Shown here one piece after another: positions 36,601-49,818 of a stretch of 64,000 nucleotides of DNA (position 1 is the first letter of the stretch; every line of letters starts with the position of its first letter). Location: positions 1-64,000 of the forward strand of contig QNQO01001163.1 in assembly GCA_003290165.1 (NCBI GenBank). Direction: 5' to 3'. The notes below the pieces were generated by a model, which worked only from the letters and a program-made list of their open reading frames with translations, did not search any database and was not told the DNA's origin. The stretch is from Berberis thunbergii. Its lineage: Eukaryota > Streptophyta > Magnoliopsida > Ranunculales > Berberidaceae. A program made the translations under genes and the position numbers.

Positions 36601-37500
36601 CCAGGCCTGAAAATCTAGTTGTTAAAACTGTGACACTGAGCATATACCCGTGTCATTGTAACATAGCATCAAAGTAACACGTGAGAGATAATGCTAATAC
36701 AACAAAATACAAGCCTGAAAATCTCTTCCTATTTCAGAAACAGAGCAGTAATGAAATTGGATGGAGAATCCAGAGAATTAAAACAAAATTCTATTATTGA
36801 ACTAATCACGTTTATAGAAATCAATACAAAATAGAAGCATAGAACCTTACAATTTGCGCAACTGCTGCTCCACTGGGTTTGGCTTAGAAAGTGAATATTC
36901 ATCATGTTGAATGCGTGGAACCTCGTATGTTCCTCCTCTTCCAACATATCCAGGTATCTATCAGAGGATAGCAGAAAATTAGACAAGTCGTGCGAGGAGT
37001 AATCAAGAATAACATGAATCAAGATCAAGGAGAAATGGTGGTTATTGAATATATATTAAAAAGATACAACTATATGAATTTCTCGGTGCATAGAAAATCT
37101 TCATGTACCTTTCTTATCTTAGGGCTGGTAGGAGGGAACTTTTTGACAGGAGGCCAATCCAAAGAAGAATCACTGTAATTAGTTTGATTGGGACTCCACC
37201 CATTTACTTGGCTTGTACTTATTCTGTTAAACTCTTCAATCATTCTTTGAACAACTGGTTTCAACACCTCCGCCTCGCTCATAGCATTTAATGATTTCTA
37301 CATGAATTTCAGAGACGGATAACAATAAATGGGAATTGGAATCACAATGTTTGTTAAAAATAATAATAATAATAAAAGGAATACACAAATGCATCATGAA
37401 AATACCTTCCTAAAAAGAAGTTTTTCTCTTTGTGGTGACACCTTGTAATCTCTATGGTATGGTATAGTTTCCGTAACCAAACTGGATCACATAGAAGGCA
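36601..37500 (-). pseudogene. Unassigned captured exons in C
   Basis: Open minus-strand pieces bordered by plausible splice sites are ETIPYHRDYKVSPQREKLLF (about 37490-37415), NAMSEAEVLKPVVQRMIEEF with VNGWSPNQTNYSDSSLDWPP (37290-37110), and GGTYEVPRIQHDEYSLSKPN then PVEQQLRKL (about 36940-36855). They look like consecutive exons of one host gene that I do not recognise. Confidence 0.4.
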
Positions 37501-39646
<2,146 letters not shown>

Positions 39647-40121
39647 CTGCCTTCAATAATATCAATGTGTGTTAAGCACCCAGCCTTATGCACAACTTGG
39701 AGAGTGTGAGTAAGAGCATCTGTAACAGTTGGTTTTTTTTTCTTTCAATTTTTCCTATTCATAAGAAAAAAAATTATTGTAAGCCAGTCATATCTAGTAA
39801 AGTAACAACTTGAAGTAGACAAACATAAAAAAGTAATAACAATAAAGGAGAACAAAAAAAGAGTAAAAACCATACTGAAAAAACAATAGACATGTCGGAT
39901 ACAATTCAGTATCACTGCACATGATTATGTTCAGTTAAAACCTCAAAACTAGCATTTCATAAATTTTAACTAAAAGATAATTAGGGAAACCACTGCAATA
40001 TTATAAAAAATCCTATTACATAGTAAATAGAGCATGTTTCACTTTACTTATAAGCAAAACTGGTAAGAGAAACCGTGAGCCTCCAGACAAATGATTTCTC
40101 AGTCCCCTAGCAAGATTCCCA
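39647..40121 (-). pseudogene. MOR1: Captured MOR1-like exons, downstream part (split by element B)
   Basis: The minus strand from 40121 reads GNLARGLRNHLSGGSRFLLP then VLL, and the next exon (39733-39647) reads PTVTDALTHTLQVVHKAGCL then THIDIIEG. Both match plant MOR1/GEM1 (XMAP215 family), a microtubule polymerase with TOG domains. They continue the exon interrupted at 57058: joined across one CCA copy, the codons give VEAIQAIGNLARGL without a gap. It is in the sense direction of C. Confidence 0.9.
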
Positions 40122-40600
40122 CACTACACCAAAAACCCCATTTAGCCACGCCAACCTTGCCACGGCTCTAAACCGTTGGTATATTTGCCACGGCTACAAA
40201 CCGTAGCTATATTTACCAACGGCTTAAAACCGTGGGTAAAAAAGACCTGGCCACGGCTTAAAACCGTTGGTACATTTGGAACGGCTAAAAACCGTGGCTA
40301 ATATTAGCAACGGCTCAAAACCGTTGGAATTATTAGCAACGGTTTTAAACCGTTGCAACATAATACTTTAGCAACGGTTTTCAACCGTGGCTACGTATAG
40401 AAACGGCTCCAAACCGTTGCAAAAATAAAATGTAGCAACGGTTCTGAACCGTGGCTATGGATAGCAACGGCCTAGAACCGTTGCAACAAAATATTTTAGC
40501 AACGGTTCTAAACCGTGGCTATAAATAGCAACGGCTCAAAACCGTTGCAAAATAAAATTTAGCAACGGTTCTAAACCGTGGCTACATGAAAAGCTGAAAA
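40122..40600 (+). repeat. Left subterminal repeat array of B
   Basis: About fifteen units such as AGCAACGGTTTTAAACCGTT, alternating in orientation, the same family as in A. Confidence 0.85.
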
Positions 40601-40639
40601 AAATTTTGGGCGGGGTATGTTGGCGCTCGACATTCCCTC

Positions 40640-41015
40640 CACTCGCCATCGACAATTTCCCTCCTCCCCTCCACTCGACCTCGTCTCCTTCGCTGCTCCC
40701 TCCCTCGACTCGACTTCCATCGAAGCTTCCCTCCTCCCCTCCACTCGACTCGTCTCCTTCGCTGCTCCTTCCCTCGACTCGACTTCCATCGAAGCTTCCC
40801 TCCTCCCCTCCACTCGACTCGTCTCCTTCGCTGCTCCCTCCCTCGACTCGACTTCCTGCTCCCTCCCTCGACTCGACTTCCCTGCGCCTTCTTCCCTGCT
40901 CCCTCCCTCGACTTCCTTCCTCCCCTCCTTCCCTGCTCCTCCCCTCCTTCCCTGCTCCTCCCTCGACTTCCCTCCACTCGGCGACTTCAAATCAATCACG
41001 CCCTCTCTCGTACAG
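40640..41015 (+). promoter_or_regulatory. Pyrimidine-rich left arm of B with minisatellite and splice donor
   Basis: CT-rich, with a 69-bp unit (GAAGCTTCCCTCCTCCC...) repeated from 40722 and 40791 and partly again from 40860. It ends TCTCTCGTACAG|GTACCC, the same donor as in A (after 4742). Likely 5' exon of element transcripts, by inference. The long ORFs on both strands here are repeat artefacts. Confidence 0.5.
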
Positions 41016-41517
41016 GTACCCTCTCTCTCTCTTGTATTTTTTTATGAAATTAGGGTTCCGAACAAATTGCAAGTCTTTGAGCATTGTTGACTAGGTATAC
41101 AATTGCAAGTCTTTGAGTGATTGCATTCATTTTGGGAAAAAATAACTAGGTATACAATTGGATTGGGGAAGATGTTTTCATTTTCGTTTCATATTTTTGT
41201 ATTTAATTTTTAATTTGATACATGTATTATCCTTGAATTTTTTTTTTTATTGGAATAGAGAAGTAATCCTATGTCCATATAGCTCTCATATAGTGGAAAT
41301 GTTGTATTGCTGATGTTGCCACTGATGTGTGAGTATCTTTGGTCACAGAGAATTGAATTGAAACTATTATCAGCGATGGTGATATTAGTTTTAGGGTCTA
41401 GTTGTACTATTTGAACCAAAGGAACAAAAGACTAATATGACAGTTTCGAAATCCTATACAAAAGCCAAAGGGAAAAAAATGAGGGTAATTCATTTTTATT
41501 TATTTTTTTCCATTTTT
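41016..41517 (+). other. Intron-like segment of B
   Basis: The first part is shared with A (4743-5090) but shortened, with a local duplication of TAACTAGGTATACAATTG-like text at 41090-41160. Confidence 0.5.
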
Positions 41518-41793
41518 CATTCAAATAAGAGTAATGGGAAGTTAAGATCATCAAAACACCGGGTTGTTTTGAAGCGATTTGTTAACCGCCTTTCATTAGC
41601 TTTCTTTTGGTGTTTTGAGGATGAAAAGGTGATTTTGGCGCCAGATGAAGTGGTGGGTGAAGGGATCCCAAGGTTTTACAAGCCATTGGTTTGCTTGGAT
41701 TATTTGAAATTTAGGGAGAGCAGTGAGAAAGGGAGGTTTGAAAAAGTTGGTTTTACTGATAAAGATTTTGCAGGGTGCGAACTCGAACTATAA
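41518..41793 (+). pseudogene. Captured C-terminal exon of a 2-oxoglutarate/Fe(II) dioxygenase
   Basis: Reads SNGKLRSSKHRVVLKRFVNR, then LSLAFFWCFEDEKVILAPDE, then FYKPLVCLDYLKFRESSEKG and ends ...DFAGCELEL with a stop. S.KHRVV....RLS.AFF.....VI.AP is the C-terminal 2OG-FeII oxygenase signature: the His of KHRVV is the distal iron ligand and RLS holds the 2-oxoglutarate Arg. It resembles gibberellin- and auxin-oxidase-like 2-ODDs. The N-terminal part and the HxD iron ligands are absent. It includes the native stop and probably the 3' untranslated region. It is in the sense direction of B. Confidence 0.75.
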
Positions 41794-43200
41794 CTGCAGA
41801 CAGGCAGCATCCTTGCTAGAAGGGTGTTGTTTATAGTACATAATTTTCAGCATTATTTGCCATTGTTTATAGAACTGTCAAACAGTAGGTTTTACTAGGA
41901 TCTTTTCTTTGTAATTCTTCCTTTTAGGCGATTGTAAATGTGAACTTATTGATGGAGTTCTGTCAATGGTGTGTGTAAGATGCAATGGAAATAGGGCAGA
42001 AGGTTGCATCAAAGCGATGATTTGAATTTTTTTTGTAACTGTTCTAATGTTCAAAATTTCTTGAATTTGCGTGTTGAATAATATTATTCTGTGGCTGTTG
42101 GTTTTCTTCCTTCTTATTTATGTTTTTGTATTTCATATTTCCTTCAGCATCCATGTTTCCTGCGAGTGTGCGTTGTATAGTAGTTCTGTCATAAAAAACG
42201 ATGCGATCTATGGAATGGTCCATGGTTGATGAAATGCTTGTCTTGGAGTCAGAAGTAGGGTCTGTTGAATCGTAACTTCTGATAATTTGCATGTATTTTG
42301 CAGTTTATGAGCCTGCATATATCACATGTTGGATATAAATATTGCAGTCTCTAGATGTTGTAGTCAATGGTGTTGTTGCTTGAAGAATGCAATATAAGTT
42401 TTTAATACATAACGTTGGTAACTTGTTATTGTGCTAGTGAAGACACTGTTAAATTATTCCAACTCCATTATCAAGTTGTTGATTATGGTTTGTGTTAGAG
42501 TTAAGAGGCATTGATTTTTTTCAAATCATGATCATCGTTGCTGAGACCACAAATTTACTGCTCAACTTAATTTATGATTTCAGTCATTGTAGATAATCTA
42601 GCGGACATAAGTAACACTCTGTCGACTTCCATTTATGAGTATTATTCTTTAAAAAATATATATTTAACATATTTGTACATTAGATTTATGATTACATATA
42701 TTTAAATTTGTTTTCTATAAACTCTAATCTTAAGCGTTATGATTTATGAGAAGTAAAACAAATCCTATTTTCTTTTTTCCTTTTTTGAATGACTCTAGTT
42801 ATTTAGATGGAATGATTGGAGTTGTAGTCTTTGGCTCTTATGTGCCTTTCTACACCCGACATCGTCTTACAAATTAGTATATGTTGTTGGGTTTTTGTAC
42901 TGGAATTTCTTCTTTCTTCCATCACTGCAAATCTCATTCCATCTATTCTCTGTTTTCATGTGGCAGAAAGCTTAGTTCCTCATAATAAGCCAAATTTGTA
43001 TATATAAGGTTGATGTAATATAAAATGCTATATCTGTTATATTATTTGAAGCACAACACTGTATATTCTTTCCTATTTGTAATTAATTATTGTGTGGTTA
43101 CGTTTTTATTCTATAGGAACTGCAAATAATAGTTTTCTTTTGTCAATCAAACTCCTATATATGACTTCTCTTTGTTATCATCTTTCTCACACTAGCTGGA
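41794..43200 (+). other. Non-coding stretch of B
   Basis: Probably the 3' flank of the captured 2-ODD exon followed by intron-like DNA. No feature recognised. Confidence 0.45.
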
Positions 43201-44175
43201 TTTGTAAAAACAGGGGATATCTCCAGAGTGTTTCTTTGCTGGTGTTTGTTTGGGCGGCTTGATCACTCTTCCTATTCAGGTCAGTTCAATTCACAGCTCA
43301 GACGTAGAACCAAAATTAAATCAGAAAAACATTTTACTTAATCCCAATCAGGCACGGAGTCACGTGGGGGCAAGTGGGGGCACCTGCCCCCACTGACTTT
43401 TGAGAGAAAATAATTTTTTTTATGAATACCCCAAATCCTTAGGTAGCAGGTTTCTCAAAAGTCAAAAGCTCTTCACCTTTTTTTTATGCTCAAAAGTTCT
43501 TCACCTTCCTCATCTTCGTGTGCAAATGTCTATGTGAGTTACATCAGAAGGTCTATCTTTACTGATCTGGTAAGTAAGGATCTTGTATTAGGTGGGTTCA
43601 AACAAAAATGCTCTTTGTTTGTCAGTAGAGTGTATCAATTCTACCAATATATGTAAGGTCTATGGGAAGAATCATGTTTCTAGGACATGGGGTTGTAGTT
43701 TTGGGGTTTGGTTGGAAACTTTCTTCAGATGAGAATTCGCTTCTCAATCAAAAACTGTATGGGTTAAGTTCCATTGTTGATTATCAATATAATAAGTAGC
43801 TTCTATCCCTTCTGCCATGAAAATCGACCCTTTTTCTTGTTTGTTATATGTATGTTTTTTATTTTCTTGAAGATTCAGATTTCTTTTGTTCATTTCCTCT
43901 GTTTTGGATATATTGCCTTGTGACGGGATCTGTGGGGATTCAGAAATTGTCTCTTGTTCAAGAAAATAAAGAGATATTGTCTCTTTTTTCCTTCAATATT
44001 TCTGTTCATGCATACTATAAACAATTGAGGAAAAAAAAATTATAGGGTTTCTTTATGAGCTGGAACTTTGTTTTAAAACTGCAAATGATGATTGAAGATT
44101 GGATACTGGGGGACTAGAAGGTATTGATATTGAGGGTAGTTTCATTTGTTTTCAGATTATCTGTTTTATTTGTAT

Positions 44176-44206
<31 letters not shown>

Positions 44207-45531
44207 TGGGGTGGGGCAGCACTTCCATGGGAATGATTTGTTCTTTATGTTGTTTTGATTGGTAAAAAGAAGCCTCGTAAGTCTTGAGTGGGTTCTCTTG
44301 GTCCTACTATGAAGATTGGGCTTGGCAGCAAGGCATCCCATAGCTTTGGTAAGCTATATGGAAAAGATAGAAACTTTCAAGTATGATAGTTTCAAGTTTC
44401 TAGCCCTATCAATATGTTGAAATCACCAACCATGTAAAGCCATAGCTGAAAACCCATGGATGCATTATAACTCTGAATGACAGGTTAAAGAACATTTGTT
44501 GGTTTACTTCAAGAGACGTGTCTTATGCATCTCGAGTCCTATCAACGGACTCTTTCAACCTGTTACAAGAAATTTATTGTTATCCCTATTAAATTATTCT
44601 ATCTTTTCCATGTCTTATCTTGCTTTATTTTTGGAATTGCTTAGGGTTTTAATCCTATCTACATAGATTTCTTCAGTTGCAGTTGAAGTTTTTATAACAA
44701 GTGCATATATTAATACTTTAGGCAAGATACATGTACAAGAGGCACCCTTCCCCACATTTTTCAAGAGGGATAGGTGATGCGTATAAGAGTCTAACAGGAA
44801 GCTATTAACCTTAAAGAGTTCTTCGCTGTGTACAATACTACAACCAAACTCCAAAAGCCCAAAAAGGAGATCTTGAATCTGCCCAATCTCTTTGTTGCCA
44901 TTATTGATCTCTTAGTTGTTTTCTTGTCAAGCATGTCAAGCATTTCATGTTTTCTTATTGAAAGACACGTTTTAACAATAGTGTTTTCGCCAAGAAGCAT
45001 TATTATAATAATTGATTGAACTGCTTGTGTGTCAATTGCAGCTTTGAAAATCTTCAATTTTGGGCGTTTTATTGGCGATACTTCTATTGTGGTGCTTCAT
45101 TAATAGAGGTATATTGATTTGTTATTTTGGAAATATGTATGATTTATTACATGGTTTATTATATGGAAATATGGTTTTAGTAATTAATATATATATTTAT
45201 GTTAAAGTAACTAATTTTTATATTATATTTATCATATTTAATTAATTATGACATCACTCCGCCCCCCCTCAACAAAAATCCTGGCTCCGTCGCTGATCCC
45301 AATTGTTCAGAATCATTTATGTATCCATCCATCCTTCCTAGAATGTTGAAGACAAACAGAGAGAAAGTACGAAAGATTTAAATCATTGTATATTGACGTC
45401 TAACAACGGTTTTTTTTTACATTGTCTATGGTAATGTTAGTAATCATTTTCTTTTCTGTGTTTAGTTGGGTATAGGATTCCTGCTAAGAGAGTGCCCTGT
45501 GGTGGCCGTTGCCAGTGTTGCGACAGTCGTG
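43201..45531 (+). pseudogene. Two unassigned captured exons flanking the hAT insertion
   Basis: Open piece 43217-43279 (GISPECFFAGVCLGGLITLP) precedes a GTCAGT donor. Piece 45465-45531 (LGIGFLLRECPVVAVASVAT) precedes a GTATGC donor. Both are hydrophobic, so a membrane protein is possible. The hAT element sits in the intron between them. Family not recognised. Confidence 0.35.
43349..45295. mobile_element. hAT element nested in B, 1.95 kb
   Basis: The left end is CAGGCACGGAGTCACGTGGG and the right end is CCTGGCTCCGTCGCTG, imperfect inverted repeats (CAG..ACGGAG.CA). It is flanked by a perfect 8-bp duplication ATCCCAAT (43341-43348 and 45296-45303), diagnostic of hAT. A 21-G run lies at 44186-44206. 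No hAT transposase domain was recognised, so it is non-autonomous. It is the youngest layer of the nest. Confidence 0.9.
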
Positions 45532-45871
45532 GTATGCATATGGCATCCCTTTTCTTTTGGTTCTTTGAATTTGTTTTGTGTGCCAATGACTTTAATTAGA
45601 ATGAGCTTTGTAAACAAACTATATTCATATAATACAAATATATACGAGATATTAAGGGAATTATTCTCATGAGGTTTGATTGTTAGTACTATTAGTACAA
45701 CTTCTCTGAACTATATATATTTAAATATTTGTACATAAATCCTATTGTGGTGTATATAGTGTGGTGATATGTTGTGGAATGAAATTATCTATAAATGTGG
45801 TGTATATAGTTGATTCTTATATCTTTTTGTTTGATAATGGTTAATATCTATAACTGTCTTCATTGATAGAG

Positions 45872-47531
45872 ATGGATAGTACTCGCGGCAATGATCTCTC
45901 CACCATTGATGTCACCAGATCTACAAATGATGACATTGAAGTTAAAGCAACCATACAGTTCAACGTCCACGGTTTAGCAGTTGGACATGGTGCTAGAAAT
46001 TTCAATAAAAACATTGGAAAGCTTGTTGAAACCCTGGTGCCCATCAAATTCAAGGGTTGGCACCATGTTACTGACAACTACAAAGAGGATGTGTGGAATG
46101 GCCTCAAGGTGAGATTTTACATATTTGATTTTCATAATGTCTTATATTATTTTCAACTTATATCTCAATGGCATATTTGCAGCGTGAATACGACATTCCA
46201 AATTATGTGAAAAAGAGTGTGCATTTGAAAATGCCTGAATATTATAGAAGGTTCAAGGCACATCTTAGGAAGAATTATTTGGATAAGTATCCTACCATTG
46301 AGGAACAAGAGAAGCATGTTCCAAATGGTGTAAGAGAGGAGGATTGGAAGGAGTTTGTTCGCCATGAGAGCACCCCTGAAGCGAAGGCAATTAGAGACCA
46401 AAATGCAAAAAACAAAAAGGCTTCAAAGTATGTATGGGGGGGTGGCCAAAAGAGTGCTGCAGAAGTAGAGTACGAAATGGTAATTGAGTTTCTAGCTACT
46501 AGTACGATATTATATACCATTTAACTTTATAGGCTGAGACTAATCTTTCAAGTATATAGGTTGAGAAGAACCCTGATGGAGAACCAGTCACACGCACTGA
46601 CATATGGATTGCCTGTCACACGGGAAAGGATGGAAAACCTACGCGTGGTTCTGAACAATATATGGTATGTGCCCAATGATGTCTTTTATACCCTTCTTAA
46701 TTTACTTTGTAGTTGTTTGAATATTATTTGTGTCCTGATTTATTTTATTTTTTCATTCTTTTGAAGGAACAAGTTAAAGCAAAAAAAGCTGCATTGCAAG
46801 AATCTTCGACTCAAGGTAACATTGACCTCACTATTGATGAGGATCCTCTAAGCCAAGTGTTTGGCCAAGAAGCGAGGGGACGTACTCGTTGTGTTGGAAC
46901 CACTGTCTCTAAAAGGAAGTATGATGCTGCACTTCCCGCTCGTTCATTGCTATTGGAAAAAACATTGGAAGCCAAAAAAAGGGAAGAAAAATATGAAAGA
47001 TTGGAAGAAAATGTTAGATGGATACGAGAGAGACTTGAAAGTGGAACTTATGTAAGACCATCAACAAGTGAGGGAATACAAGGAGTTGTTCAAAGAACTG
47101 AAGATACACCGTCATCCGGTGCACAATCGACAAGGCAACCAGATAATCCATTACCTCCATCTCCGTTACCACCATCTTCAGTACCTCCATCTTCATTACC
47201 ACCATCTCCATTACCATCATCTTCTCAAGGTGTTGCGAGGTTTCCTTCTCCAAGCAATCCTGTTCCTTCAGTGTCAAGGAGATACAAAGTTTGTGATTGG
47301 GAAAGGAATGTCATTGCGATAGCATTAGAGGTTGTAGATCCTATCCATCAATTCTCTTGCGCTTGTCATGGATCATTGAACCCTGCAACAGAGATCAGAC
47401 TTTCCTTGTGCTTCAAATTCAAGACTGGGGTGAAACTTTACAAAAGTGATCCAAAAGGAGACAAGATGGGGGATTTGGACGTTGGTGATTTCTTCGTATG
47501 GTGTAGAACTCATGCGGAACTTGATGATTGA
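45872..47531 (+). CDS. Intact Transposase_24-type CACTA protein, 4 exons, 467 aa
   Basis: Exons 45872-46108, 46183-46479, 46560-46664 and 46767-47531 all have GT/AG borders and join in phase 0. The protein starts MDSTRGNDLSTIDVTRSTND. The middle (KFKGWHHVTDNYKEDVWNGL; REYDIPNYVKKSVHLKMPEY; RTDIWIACHTGKDGKPTRGS) is the plant transposase Ptta/En/Spm domain (Transposase_24). A coiled-coil stretch follows (EEKYERLEENVRWIRERLES), then a Pro/Ser-rich linker (47148-47225) and a C-terminal domain (YKVCDWERNVIAIALEVVDP). By analogy with TNPA/TNPD systems it probably binds the subterminal repeats and helps the TNP2 nuclease; this role is inferred. The A copy is broken, which makes this the only intact transposon gene in the window. 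Confidence 0.85.
47148..47225 (+). repeat. CCATCTCCATTA-type coding minisatellite
   Basis: 12-bp units encoding LPPS repeats in exon 4. Unit sequence and number differ between A (14118-14189) and B. Confidence 0.7.
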
Positions 47532-47562
47532 TAGGGGCATCTGAGGTCTATATTTTCTGAAA

Positions 47563-47718
47563 TACAGTGGTGATGGACAAATTTATGGGCAAGTGTTAGT
47601 CTACAGGCATCCAGAGTTGCACTTTGGTGATGTACATGTCTTGAATGCAATATACGTCAAAGAGTTGGAGAAATTTGTTGGCAATGCCAAATTTGTTGAA
47701 TGCAATCCATGTAGTTGA
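47563..47718 (+). pseudogene. Captured fragment of a plant RNA-dependent RNA polymerase
   Basis: Directly after the transposon gene stop, B reads SGDGQIYGQVLVYRHPELHF, then GDVHVLNAIYVKELEKFVGN, then AKF and soon a stop. GQVLVYR.P.LHFGDIH.L.A.YV..LE..VG..KY is the stretch just upstream of the catalytic DFDGD loop in plant RDR proteins of the RDR3-5 type, which make double-stranded RNA in silencing pathways. The catalytic loop is not included. The fragment lies in the sense direction. Element A has a different exon at this junction. Confidence 0.75.
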
Positions 47719-47913
47719 TCTTCAAGGTCCATCTGCATGTTGAATGAGTTATCGCGGGAACAAGTATGCGAGTACGTGACTATCTTGGTTCGATTCTTAT
47801 TCCTTTTTATTTGATCTTCGTATCTGATATGGCCATTCACCATTTTTAATTTATATTTTTCGTTCAATTGTCAGCTAAAGTATTCTTTTTTCTTAATGTT
47901 CTTTTGGTTCAGC

Positions 47914-48117
47914 CATTGGTACAATCTTTTCATCCACCGATACTGGATTGATTGTGCAATGCTGTTTGGTTGCTGGTGTAAGTGTTTTAGTTGGCATCCG
48001 AAACGATCCTGGAAAGACTGTCGACAACATAGTGGTGAGCTTTCAGCTGCCTCCTTGTGTTGCATCAGCAGATTTGACGTCAAACCATGGAACAGTAAAT
48101 ATCCTTGCGGATAAGGT
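47914..48117 (+). pseudogene. Captured exon of AP-3 adaptor mu subunit
   Basis: Reads GVSVLVGIRNDPGKTVDNIV, then VSFQLPPCVASADLTSNHGT, then VNILADK before a GTATGT donor. VLVGIR.DPGKT...I..SFQLP.CV.SADL.SNHGTV is characteristic of the mu-homology domain of AP-3, which sorts cargo to the vacuole. The 5' part (47944-47971) is a 28-bp segment also found in the pyruvate-kinase intron of A, so the exon is a junction product. It is in the sense direction of B. Confidence 0.8.
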
Positions 48118-49818
48118 ATGTAAGCTATTCCCTTTTTAATGAAATTAATATTATACCTTGCTATCTACCTAGGAAATGACCATATTCGTAATTCATGGAA
48201 TCCCAACAATTAGCGTCTGGCAAGAGCTTGAACTGACATGTCTCAGTGTCATGGTTACTGAACATATTAAATAGTCCCTTTGATCATAAAAAGATTTTTA
48301 TGTAGCTGCATTTAATTCGAAGATTCAGCTTCTTGTACAAATAAACAAAATAATCCAAAAAAGTCACCCTAACTCGATGAAACAGAAAAGTGTGTTTCTT
48401 GTATGACGTAATGAATGTGTTTCTTGTATCGCGTTTTGAATTTTTTTGAAAAAGAATCATGAATAGTTTCAGTTTGTTTGTTGATTTTGTTGGGTTAATC
48501 TGCATTTGTTGAGCAATGTTTTTTGATCATCAAGCCTGTAATTTTTCATGTGGGGTTGTGACTTGATGAATAAGTTTATTGTTTGTTTAGTTTGCAAAGT
48601 TTGAATTCATTGTTAATTTGGGTTTTTTTTCTTCCTTCATTGGATGTTTACTCTGCTGCAAGCTTGGACAGTGTGCTGGTTTCGGACCTTGAAATGTGTT
48701 GGACATAGTGCTGCATATTTTATAGGCAAGATCAATGGCAAGCAAAGGAGGACTTTCATCAATTTTCTGCAAGGGTATCAATGGATCATCTCCACTAAGA
48801 ATCATCATGGTGAGTGAATCATCTCCACTAAGATTTCTCAATTCTCATCTTTAATGCTTTTCACATTTTTGGTTTATCTTCCGTTTGTTACATGTTGAAT
48901 TGATAGTGGTGATAGACGGAAGCTGCATTCTTGGACTGCTAGAATGTTGGAGTTCAGGGGATCATCATGGTGAGTGAATCATCTCCACTAAGAATTCTCA
49001 ATTCTCACCTTTATTACTTATCAAAAATTGATTTACAAGCTAAACAGGGGTACTTTACGACTTTACTCGTATTAAAAATGCCAAACAATAAAAATCACTT
49101 TGTAACCAAACATCTAACCTGTACTCTGTTTAAAAAACAGAGCAAACAACATCCAACTTGCAACTCCAAAGCACTGCTAGAATGTTGTGTCTGAATCAAA
49201 ACATAATTCGCAACTTGCAGCCCAAGCCCTGCCTTAGAATCAGTCCGGACATATATCTTGACTGCCACACATTGTGCGAATGTGCAACCCTGTTTGGATT
49301 ATTCCTGGCAATGAACCAACCCTGCTTATTTTTTTGTTTTCTTCATTTTATGAAGATTGTTGTTGAATCTAAATCATGATGGCTGTTGAAATTCGGTTTC
49401 AAGTTCCTGTCGATTCTTAAAAGTAATTTGACTAGGCTTTGATAATTAAGCTGTTGCTTAATTTTGACAGTAGTTGTAAACAATTGTTTGTCTTCTTCCT
49501 CATGGCAAAGATTTTGACATTGTATGTTAAGAGTGTTCGGTGCTTGTATGTTCAGTTGGGAGTATATATTTCTCTCTAATAATGTATAGCTCCTCGAGGA
49601 GGGCTAGTGCATTTTATCATTGCTGCCACTCAGTCTTTTTACACTTCATCAATAGAAATTTCTGTTTTTCTGAAAAAAAATTCTTAACAACTTCTGCTTG
49701 TTTTTATCACTGTAGTTATGCTCGTACAATTGTCCTTGGTTTTCCTTGAGAGGCATCATAATGATTGTTTGATTGAGGTCGCGTTACCTATTTTATATTT
49801 ACTTCACCATCTGTGCAG
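48118..49818 (+). other. Non-coding stretch of B with a local duplication
   Basis: The text ATCATCATGGTGAGTGAATC, then ATCTCCACTAAGA, occurs at about 48801 and 48961, followed by similar CTCAATTCTCA stretches. The rest is T-rich with no recognised exon. Confidence 0.45.

Noticed and set aside
40571..41094. ORFs of 131-162 codons on both strands in the arm of B
   Set aside because: Produced by the 69-bp minisatellite, whose length is a multiple of three; no protein-like composition.
44186..44206. 21-G run as a G-quadruplex regulatory site
   Set aside because: A single homopolymer inside a hAT element; more likely slippage or an assembly effect.
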